This document shows positions 52,628 through 59,644 of a stretch of DNA of 64,000 nucleotides, piece after piece (within the stretch, counting starts at the first letter, position 1; every line of letters starts with the position of its first letter). The DNA is from Zunongwangia pacifica (lineage in GTDB: Bacteria > Bacteroidota > Bacteroidia > Flavobacteriales > Flavobacteriaceae): positions 1-64,000 of the forward strand of contig NZ_JAKHSK010000004.1 of assembly GCF_023499215.1 (NCBI RefSeq). The letters are read 5' to 3'. The position numbers were made by a program, and so were the translations under genes. The notes under the pieces are model-generated. The model was not told the DNA's origin and searched no databases. It saw nothing but the letters and a program-made list of their open reading frames with translations.

Positions 52628-53458
52628 TCATCTTGACATTTTAAGTTTATAAAATTTCTTTAGTCCGATGACTATAAATGCGAGAAAGTTAAATCCCTTC
52701 CAGCTTGTTATTGTTGTATCAAAACGGTTTAAAAGAGAACGAAAACCATCCATCCAAGCGTTGGTACGTTCAACTGAATAGCGCTCTTTATATAATTTTT
52801 CATCAAAGTAATGGTTGGCATCTGCATTACCATTACGCCTGTTCGGGCAAATATTGGCTATTATTCCCTTGTTCTCCCATTTATCCCTTAATTTTTGACT
52901 GTCAAAACCCGCATCTGCATTGATGAAAAGTCCATCCACACTAATTTCGGCCTGCTCCAATGTACCCAACACTTCTTCAAAGCTGACCTCTATGTCAAAC
53001 AAATCATTGTGGTTTCCCGATACCGGTTCGGACATGGCTAACGGCAGCCCTTGCCTGTCCGTTAAATATAGTGCATTGGTGGTTTTTCGCTTTTTCCTGC
53101 CTTGGTAACCTACCTGCTGGCCACCTTTTAATGCCGTGGTATGGCTACCATCCAGATCGCCGCTCGATAGGTCAATATTTGACTTGTTATTTTTTAAGGT
53201 TTGTATCCAACAGGATTTCCAAACATCTTGAAGGCACCACTTTCGATAATGGCCAAAAACAGTTTTATAGTGCAGTTTTTCATTACAGAACAAACTTTCG
53301 ACCGGTAAATATTCCCATTGCACCCCTGTCTTTAGCTTATATAAAATTGCATTAATGATTTCATATAGAGGTGCCCTGGGTTTGAACCCCCTTTTTGTTA
53401 CCGGTAAATAGGGAACTATTTCTAATTCTATCATATCTTTGTCTAGTACTTTGTACAC
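52628..53458 (-). CDS. IS5 family transposase
   Basis: This 276-residue DDE transposase appears intact. The N-terminal part (PLYEIINAILYKLKTGVQWEYLPVE) is the DUF4096-like DNA-binding region of IS5 elements. The catalytic core has Asp in GDLDGSHTTALKGG, Asp in INADAGFDSQKLRD, and Glu in the YKERYSVERTNAWMDGF motif (Y-x2-R-x3-E type). The start is GTG at 53458; the related fragment at 1-43 has ATG at the equivalent position. The start codon abuts a hairpin (53460-53501) that may limit translation of read-through transcripts. Its stop overlaps the inner end of the terminal repeat. Confidence 0.9.
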   Translation of the reverse strand: MYKVLDKDMIELEIVPYLPVTKRGFKPRAPLYEIINAILYKLKTGVQWEYLPVESLFCNEKLHYKTVFGHYRKWCLQDVWKSCWIQTLKNNKSNIDLSSGDLDGSHTTALKGGQQVGYQGRKKRKTTNALYLTDRQGLPLAMSEPVSGNHNDLFDIEVSFEEVLGTLEQAEISVDGLFINADAGFDSQKLRDKWENKGIIANICPNRRNGNADANHYFDEKLYKERYSVERTNAWMDGFRSLLNRFDTTITSWKGFNFLAFIVIGLKKFYKLKMSR

Positions 53459-53459
53459 T

Positions 53460-53501
53460 GGGTTGTATGTTTATGTTTCGCAACACAAATATCTACAACC
53501 C
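53460..53501 (-). promoter_or_regulatory. Hairpin upstream of the transposase start
   Basis: GGGTTGTA (53460-53467) and TACAACCC (53494-53501) are perfect 8-bp arms around a 26-nt loop. The loop contains GCAACACAAATATC (53480-53493), which is identical in the other IS copy at 66-79. The stem ends 1 nt from the GTG start, so on the transcript it would cover the translation start region. The equivalent stem at 44-50/80-86 has different bases but still pairs. Confidence 0.55.
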
Positions 53502-53634
53502 TTTTATTTTTTCTAAAAGAAAAGTCAAGATGAATTCATTTACTAAATAAACCATTTAGTACCTTTTTAAGATTTTTAACATGAATTAATAGAAACTTTG
53601 TGTGCAAATTAAAAACAACCGATTGCGTATTGTG

Positions 53635-53663
53635 TTTGTATGTAATTATTACGCTTATTTTTG
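53635..53663 (+). promoter_or_regulatory. Candidate susC promoter
   Basis: TTTG (53635-53638) and TATTTTTG (53656-53663), separated by 17 bp, fit the Bacteroidota -33/-7 pattern. Transcription would start near 53670, leaving a 5' leader of about 330 nt that contains the palindrome and most of the repeated words. Other starts closer to susC cannot be excluded. Confidence 0.4.
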
Positions 53664-53734
53664 AAGCATTATTAAAATTTAACCTTTATTAACTATAATT
53701 TGATCTTCATAGTAGTATTTTTTTAATAAATGAC

Positions 53735-53750
53735 GGATTATATATAATCC
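53735..53750. promoter_or_regulatory. Palindrome GGATTATATATAATCC
   Basis: This is a perfect 16-bp palindrome in the susC upstream region, 251 bp before the ATG. Its size and symmetry fit a dimeric regulator site. No T-run follows, so it is not a terminator. Confidence 0.45.
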
Positions 53751-54000
53751 ATTTGGGTTAAAAATAGCGCAACTTTACCTCCTTTTTATTTATTTTTAAA
53801 ATAATTTTAAGTATTTAATTTGTTGATTTTTAAGTTTTTAACTGTTTATTTCTGCACTTATAGTCATTTTGAATATAAAAAATAGCGCAACCGATTTCGT
53901 AATTAGTAATTTTATAATATATTTATCATATCAAAAATTTAACCTATCAATTTTTGTGATTCTAATATGATTTAAATCTTTTAATTTAAAATTTCTTAAT

Positions 54001-57000
54001 ATGGAAGAAAAGATTACTAACTATGTAAGAAGTTTGGGTAGAAAACCTAAATTTTCACTCCTACTTTTCTTGATGATATTTACTGGGGCCTACGCCCAGG
54101 ATATAACAGTAACTGGAGAAGTCATTGATGCACAGGGGATGCCTTTGCCTGGAGTAAATGTTTTCCTTGTTGGTACCAGCAGGGGGACCACAACAGATTT
54201 TGATGGCAAATATACTTTAGATAATGTGCCTTCAGACGCTACACTTAGCTATAGTTTTATGGGCTATCAAAGTCAGGATATCCCGGTGAATGGACGCACA
54301 CAAATTAATGTAACCATGCAAGACGATACAGAAGCATTAAGCGAAGTAGTAGTTGTAGGATATGGTACCCAAAGTAGAGAATCTGTTACCGGGTCGGTGG
54401 TCTCATTGAAAAGCGAAGAATTAACCGAAGTAAAAACGGCAAACTTTCAGGAAGCACTTATAGGGCGCGCTGCTGGTGTTAATATTTCTACCAACAGTAC
54501 CAGACCGGGAGCTTCTCCACAAGTTCGTATTCGTGGTACGCGTTCCCTTTCAGGTAACAATGATCCTTTAATTGTATTAAATGGTATTCCTTTTTCTGGT
54601 GGTTTAAGTGATATTAGCCCTAATGATATAGAAAGTCTGGATATTCTTAAAGATGCTTCTGCAACAGCTATTTACGGTTCTAGAGGAGCGAATGGTGTTG
54701 TATTGATAACCACCAAGTCTGGACGACAAGGGCAAAAACCAACATTCTCGTATAATACGTATTATGCGGTAAAAGATGTGTTTGCTAAATATCCAATGAT
54801 GAATGCTGCGCAACTTACGCAATTACGTGCCGATGTTGCAGCCCACCCAAATCAGGGTGGTAGTCCAATTTATGGTTTAGGTGGTGATGAAGATCTTGCA
54901 AATGATACCGATTGGCAGGACCTTTTATATGGTACCGGACTTCAAACAACACACGATATTAGTGTTAAAGGTGGTTCTGAAAAAGGGTCTTATAATATTG
55001 GAATGGGATATTTTAAAGAGACTTCAGTTGTACCGGGAGATTCTTTCGAAAGATATTCGTTAAGAGCTCAGGTAGATCAGGAAGTAGGTTCTTATTTTAA
55101 ATTTGGTTTGAATTCAGTAATGAATTTCAACAAAAGCAGCAGTATTGTAGGAGTGTTTGGCGCATTAGCGGCTTCACCGTTATTAAGTCCATACGACGAA
55201 AACGGAAATTTTTTACAATCTGTAAGACTTCAAACTGAAGCTGATAACCTTTGGATCCCTACAGAGAATGAAGTGAATAGAATAGGAGACCGTAGAAAAA
55301 ACCAACAATTGGATTACGGGTCTTATAATAACGTTTATGCTGAAGTTAAAATACCCTGGGTGGAAGGATTGAAGTATAGACTTAATATTGGTCTGAATTT
55401 CCGTACAGATAGGGATGGAGACTTTACAGGACAGGGGGTTTTTAATTATAATGAACAAAACCCTTCATCAGCAAGTTATAACAGTTCAATCACAAGAGAC
55501 TACGTTATAGAAAATCAAATACTATATGATAGAACATTTGCTGAAAAGCATAAAGTGAACTTTGTAGGATTATTTTCTTCTCAAAATACAGAGTATGATA
55601 ATATTGGTTTAACGGCAAGGAATATTCCTGATGAATCCTCTTTATGGTATAATTTAGATTCAGCAATTTCTGAAGATATCACAAACTATGGAACTGGATA
55701 TTCTGCTACTGGATTATTATCCTATATGGGTAGGGTTATGTATCAATATGACAACCGTTATTTAATGACCGCGACCATACGTACCGATGGATCTTCCAGA
55801 TTAGCCCCGGGTAAAAAGTGGGTTACTTATCCTGCGGTATCTGTAGGTTGGAATATTGGTAATGAGCGCTTTATGAAGGATGTGAGTTGGTTAAACCAAT
55901 TGAAAATACGTGCAGGTTATGGTGAAACCTCTAACCAGGCTATAGCTCCTTATTCCGTTCAGGGTAGACTTGGTACCGTAAATTATAACTTTGGAGGTAC
56001 GTTTGCTACAGGTTACTTTATAGATAAAGTACCTAATGCCAATTTGGGATGGGAATTTTCTCAGACGTATAACTATGGTCTTGATTTTGGATTGTTCAAT
56101 AACCGCTTATCGGGTACTGTTGAATATTATATAACTAAAACCAACGATATTTTATATGCACTAGGACTTCCTCCTACATCAGGTGTAGGGAATATAACCA
56201 CTAATATAGGTGAAACCGAGAATAAGGGATTCGAAATCTCATTAAACGGAACTATAATAGATAACCCAGATGGTTTTACTTGGGATGCTGGTATTAACCT
56301 TTATAGCAATAAAAATAAAATCACCGCTTTAGCTTCAGGACAATTACGTGATGAAGGTAACCTTTGGTTTGTTGGCTCACCTATTAATGTTATTTATGAT
56401 TATGATAAAATTGGTCTTTGGAATGAGTCTGATCCAGATTTTCAATACTTACAACAATACGAACCAGGAGCTAGTGGCCCTGGAATGATCAAGGTACGAT
56501 ATACTGGAGAATATAATGCAGACGGATCTCCGGTACGACCTATAGGTGCTGAGGATAGGGTAGTTATAGATCCTACTCCAGATTTTCAAGGTGGTTTTAA
56601 CACTCGTCTAGCTTATAAAAATATCGACTTAAGTATGGTTGGTACGTTTCAACATGGAGGTACTGTGGTAAGTACACTCTATTCATCAAGTAGTTATCTT
56701 AACTTACTAACAGGTAGACAAAATAACGTTGATGTAGATTATTGGACACCAACAAATACAGATGCTAAGTATCCTGCTCCTGGAGGGCTTCAAAGTGGTG
56801 ATAACCAGGAATATGCTAGTACTTTAGGTTATTTTGACGGTTCATATCTAAAAGTTCGTTCCATTACTTTGGGATACAATTTTGAGCAAGAATTTATTAC
56901 TAATATCGGGTTAAAAAGATTACGTGTTTATGCATCTGCACAAAACCCATTCGTGCTTTTTTCACCTTTTCATGATGAATCTGGTTTAGATCCAGAGATT

Positions 57001-57141
57001 ACGAACTCAGGAGTTGATGGTAATGGTAATCGTCAAAATGCCGCTGTGAATACTACTAATATTTCTAGGGGTATACCAACAATTGGGACTAACATTCCTT
57101 CTACGAGAAATTATTTGATAGGCTTAAACATTTCATTTTAA
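54001..57141 (+). CDS. SusC/RagA family TonB-linked outer-membrane transporter
   Basis: This 1046-residue transporter imports oligosaccharides together with its SusD partner. A signal peptide (ending AYAQ, about residue 33) precedes a carboxypeptidase-regulatory-like domain (about 36-110, with VTGEVIDAQGMPLPGVNVFL and GTTTDFDGKYTL). The TonB-box-like region EVVVVGYGTQ follows, then the plug (VNISTNSTRPGASPQVRIRG, ILKDASATAIYGSRGANGV). A 22-strand barrel fills the rest to the C-terminal F. The SusC N-terminal motif set and adjacent susD make this a polysaccharide-utilisation transporter. The xylanase and glucuronidase genes that converge on it suggest xylo-oligosaccharides as substrate, an inference from context. 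Confidence 0.95.
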   Translation: MEEKITNYVRSLGRKPKFSLLLFLMIFTGAYAQDITVTGEVIDAQGMPLPGVNVFLVGTSRGTTTDFDGKYTLDNVPSDATLSYSFMGYQSQDIPVNGRTQINVTMQDDTEALSEVVVVGYGTQSRESVTGSVVSLKSEELTEVKTANFQEALIGRAAGVNISTNSTRPGASPQVRIRGTRSLSGNNDPLIVLNGIPFSGGLSDISPNDIESLDILKDASATAIYGSRGANGVVLITTKSGRQGQKPTFSYNTYYAVKDVFAKYPMMNAAQLTQLRADVAAHPNQGGSPIYGLGGDEDLANDTDWQDLLYGTGLQTTHDISVKGGSEKGSYNIGMGYFKETSVVPGDSFERYSLRAQVDQEVGSYFKFGLNSVMNFNKSSSIVGVFGALAASPLLSPYDENGNFLQSVRLQTEADNLWIPTENEVNRIGDRRKNQQLDYGSYNNVYAEVKIPWVEGLKYRLNIGLNFRTDRDGDFTGQGVFNYNEQNPSSASYNSSITRDYVIENQILYDRTFAEKHKVNFVGLFSSQNTEYDNIGLTARNIPDESSLWYNLDSAISEDITNYGTGYSATGLLSYMGRVMYQYDNRYLMTATIRTDGSSRLAPGKKWVTYPAVSVGWNIGNERFMKDVSWLNQLKIRAGYGETSNQAIAPYSVQGRLGTVNYNFGGTFATGYFIDKVPNANLGWEFSQTYNYGLDFGLFNNRLSGTVEYYITKTNDILYALGLPPTSGVGNITTNIGETENKGFEISLNGTIIDNPDGFTWDAGINLYSNKNKITALASGQLRDEGNLWFVGSPINVIYDYDKIGLWNESDPDFQYLQQYEPGASGPGMIKVRYTGEYNADGSPVRPIGAEDRVVIDPTPDFQGGFNTRLAYKNIDLSMVGTFQHGGTVVSTLYSSSSYLNLLTGRQNNVDVDYWTPTNTDAKYPAPGGLQSGDNQEYASTLGYFDGSYLKVRSITLGYNFEQEFITNIGLKRLRVYASAQNPFVLFSPFHDESGLDPEITNSGVDGNGNRQNAAVNTTNISRGIPTIGTNIPSTRNYLIGLNISF

Positions 57142-57150
57142 ATAGAAAAT

Positions 57151-59070
57151 ATGAGAAAATTTAGAATTATACCTATAGCCATATTTTCAATGGTGTCGGT
57201 ATTCGGTTTAAAATCTTGTACAGATGATATACTGAAAGAAGAAACAAGAGGAGTATTTACTCCCGATTTTTTTACTACAGAAACTGGTGTTCAGGGAGGT
57301 TTAACATATTTGTATCAGAATATGCGAAACGTATTTGGGTTTGCATATTATTTAAACTTAACAGAAACAGGTACAGATGAATATGTTGCTGCCCAAAGTG
57401 CGAATAATAACTTTTACGATTTAGATCTTGCAGGGCAAGGTAATCTAAGTTCAGAAAGTGGATTTTCAGTGGGTATTGTTTGGGGGAATTCTTTTCCTGC
57501 CATAAATACAGCAAACGGAATTATTGAAAATGCTGAAGCGGTAGGGCTTGATAATTCACTAATTGCAGAAGCAAGGTTTTTTAGAGCATTTAATTACTTT
57601 TTATTGGTGCAAAATTATGGAGGTGTACCACTAGACTTAGGTTCTGGCGAATTAGCATTTAACAATTCTGCTATTAGGACTTCTGTACGTAATACGGTGC
57701 CTGAGGTGTATGCCAGAGCTATTTTTCCAGATTTGCAAGCCGCTGTAAACGATTTACCTGATAATCCTCGTTTAACAGGAGCGGTAACCAAAAATGTAGC
57801 GCGTTTATTTTTATCAAAAGCATATTTAACGTATGCCTGGTGGTTGGAAAACCCGAATAATATTCCTACATATCCAGAGACACCAAGAACAGATCCAGAT
57901 GGTAACGATGCAGCCTACTATTTCCAAAAAGCGTATGATTTAGCCGTTGAAGGAATTGAGAATCCAGGTCCTTATCGTCTTCTGGATTGTTTTTATAATG
58001 TACATGTTGCTACAAATGATCGTCACGACGAAATGATGCTGTATGCAGATCGTACAGAGGATAGCCAGTTATACAACGGTGCAGATTTAGGGTATAGTGG
58101 TCCAGAAGGAAGTGCTAATACAGCGGTTTGGATGGTGACCTCTAACTATACCAGTATTAGTGTAGATGGTGTCTCAGCGGTACAACGAGAAGCAGCCCAA
58201 AGCTATGGTAGACCATGGACCAGGATGGCACCACCAATTGGAGTATTGACTAATACTTTTGCAGAAAAGGAACTAGATTCTCGTTACGATGCTACATTCG
58301 TGACCAGCTATAGAGGAAACTGGGATAAAGGCGGAGCCACCGAAGCTACATTAACCGCAGCTAATGGTATGGAAATAGCACCGGGCGATGCAGTGATATC
58401 ATTTTTAGATGAGCATAACCCTAATGTTGTTTATGTAAATGGCGCTAATATTGGAGGTGGAGAACTTCCAGGAAGGTCAGATTATGTTATCAACCCAGAT
58501 GAGATTAACAGAAGATTTTATCCGGGATTATGGAAATTGGGTACTTATCGTACTGATAATGGTGGCGGTTTAGGATCTCCTAATGGCGCGTTAACCCGTC
58601 CTTTTCCTATCGCAAAATTCTCTGAATTTTATTTCTTAGCTGCCGAAGCTGCCGTAAAAGGTGCCACCGGAAGTTACAGTGCTTACGATTTAATTAACGT
58701 TATCCGTGCGCGTGCTGGTAAATGGTGTTACGATAACGGTGAACAAGAAGAGCGTATCGAAGATAATAGCGCTGCAATGGTAGCCGCAACTCCTACCGTT
58801 ATAGATATCGATTTTATTTTACAGGAGCGTTCTCGTGAATACTTTGGGGAAGGCTATCGTTGGTATGACCTTGTTCGTACACAAAAATGGAACGAATTTG
58901 CCGGATCTTATGAAATTGGTGGCAATGATGCAACAGATCATACCCCAACAGTGACCACTAGGAATATTGAGCCTTACCATTATTTAAGACCAATACCTAG
59001 AGGACAATTAGATAATATGGATGTATCTCAAGCTGAAAAAGATGCTTACCAGAATCCTGGTTATCAATAG
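57151..59070 (+). CDS. RagB/SusD family nutrient-binding outer-membrane lipoprotein
   Basis: This 639-residue surface glycan-binding partner of SusC has a signal peptide with lipobox FGLKSC (Cys23). It has the SusD helical TPR-like scaffold, with TANGIIENAEAVGLDNSLIAEA and ARFFRAFNYFLLVQNYGGVPL typical of the family. At the end it has ERSREYFGEGYRWYDLVR and the YHYLRPIPRGQLDNM block. It begins 9 bp after susC, so both belong to one transcript. Ligand specificity cannot be read from the sequence, but the surrounding genes point to xylan fragments. Confidence 0.94.
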   Translation: MRKFRIIPIAIFSMVSVFGLKSCTDDILKEETRGVFTPDFFTTETGVQGGLTYLYQNMRNVFGFAYYLNLTETGTDEYVAAQSANNNFYDLDLAGQGNLSSESGFSVGIVWGNSFPAINTANGIIENAEAVGLDNSLIAEARFFRAFNYFLLVQNYGGVPLDLGSGELAFNNSAIRTSVRNTVPEVYARAIFPDLQAAVNDLPDNPRLTGAVTKNVARLFLSKAYLTYAWWLENPNNIPTYPETPRTDPDGNDAAYYFQKAYDLAVEGIENPGPYRLLDCFYNVHVATNDRHDEMMLYADRTEDSQLYNGADLGYSGPEGSANTAVWMVTSNYTSISVDGVSAVQREAAQSYGRPWTRMAPPIGVLTNTFAEKELDSRYDATFVTSYRGNWDKGGATEATLTAANGMEIAPGDAVISFLDEHNPNVVYVNGANIGGGELPGRSDYVINPDEINRRFYPGLWKLGTYRTDNGGGLGSPNGALTRPFPIAKFSEFYFLAAEAAVKGATGSYSAYDLINVIRARAGKWCYDNGEQEERIEDNSAAMVAATPTVIDIDFILQERSREYFGEGYRWYDLVRTQKWNEFAGSYEIGGNDATDHTPTVTTRNIEPYHYLRPIPRGQLDNMDVSQAEKDAYQNPGYQ

Positions 59071-59095
59071 AATTGAGTTTTATTTAGGGGAATAT

Positions 59096-59123
59096 AAAAG
59101 AGAGCTGTTAAAAGCTCTCTTTT
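59096..59123 (+). terminator. Terminator after susD
   Basis: AAAAGAGAGCT (59096-59106) and AGCTCTCTTTT (59113-59123) form a perfect 11-bp stem with loop GTTAAA and a T-run after it. Confidence 0.85.
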
Positions 59124-59344
59124 TTTTGTTCGTTATTAACCGAAATAATGCTGACTTTTTAAAGGATAAAAGCCCGTTTTTATGAATTTTTTCAGCTACC
59201 ATAAATCATTAAACAATTTTCCTGTAAATGCTTCATAGTTTCATACTGAGGTAGCTTATTGAATTAGATAAATACATTTCGTCTTAATTGAGAAGCTTGG
59301 CTTATAGCGTAAAATTTAATCGATAATCGACGTTAAATGCTGTG

Positions 59345-59429
59345 ACCCCAATAGCCATCGGGATGTCTCGTTTAAAAATGGTTTGTTCAGATTGAATGCT
59401 TTGTGGGCTTGCCCCGAAGATAGTTACTT
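59345..59429 (+). repeat. Dispersed intergenic repeat, copy 4
   Basis: It starts ACCCCAATAGCCATCGGGAT, continues GTCTCGTTTAAAAATGG and ends TTTGTGGGCTTGCCCCGAAG with TAGTTACTT. This is the same order as at 35788 and 11493, including GAATGCTT before the GGGCTTGCCCC-type tail (GAATGCTTCGTGGGC at 35788). The palindromic core has decayed. Confidence 0.55.
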
Positions 59430-59578
59430 AAAGGATTTCTAAGCAAGGTTTTTATATATTAAAATTCTAGTGATTACTGCTAGCCATTATCTGTCTTCCA
59501 TCTAATTGTTCGTGACAGAATTTATTTTTTGGTTTTCGATGATTCTAAGCAGGATTTTTTTTGATAGACGGGCAATAA

Positions 59579-59604
59579 AAAAGCCGGGCACAACCCCGGC
59601 TTTT
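59579..59604 (-). terminator. Terminator after the GH115 gene
   Basis: AAAAGCCGGG (59579-59588) and CCCGGCTTTT (59595-59604) make a perfect 10-bp stem with a 6-nt loop; read on the minus strand it ends in a T-run. It lies 40 bp past the stop of the GH115 gene. Confidence 0.85.
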
Positions 59605-59644
59605 ACTCCAATCAAACTAAACTAATTGTATATGGAACATACAA

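Larger units (their letters stand above)
52624..53537 (-). mobile_element. Complete IS5-type insertion sequence
   Basis: This 914-bp element holds one full transposase gene on the minus strand. Terminal repeats are GAAGTCATCTTGAC (52624-52637) and GTCAAGATGAATTC (53524-53537), matching at 13 of 14 when reversed. The flanking ATT at 52621-52623 and ATT at 53538-53540 could be a 3-bp target duplication. The inverted match continues weakly over 3-6 more bases, so the ends could be a few bases further out. The element sits between the PAP2 gene and susC. Confidence 0.75.
53616..53901 (+). repeat. Repeated words in the susC upstream region
   Basis: AAAAATAGCGCAAC occurs at 53760-53773 and 53878-53891. 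CAACCGATTGCGTA at 53616-53629 recurs as CAACCGATTTCGTA at 53888-53901 with one change, so the second copy joins both words. AAAATTTAACCT occurs at 53674-53685 and 53934-53945. The order of the outer words (CAACCGATT, then AAAATTTAACCT) is kept in both halves, suggesting an old partial duplication or paired operators. Confidence 0.5.
53538..54000. other. Long AT-rich regulatory region upstream of susC
   Basis: 463 bp between the IS and susC contain no gene. The sequence is rich in A and T and holds a promoter candidate (53635-53663), a palindrome (53735-53750), and three sets of repeated words described separately. Confidence 0.6.
59071..59644. other. Long convergent intergenic region
   Basis: 574 bp between susD and the GH115 gene. 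It contains terminators at 59096-59123 and 59579-59604 and a dispersed repeat at 59345-59429. The rest is AT-rich and has no convincing gene. Confidence 0.6.

Noticed and set aside
1-53537. A 53-kb composite transposon between the two IS5-type elements.
   Set aside because: The two elements are clearly diverged, the span is mostly conserved housekeeping sequence and there are no matched outer target duplications.
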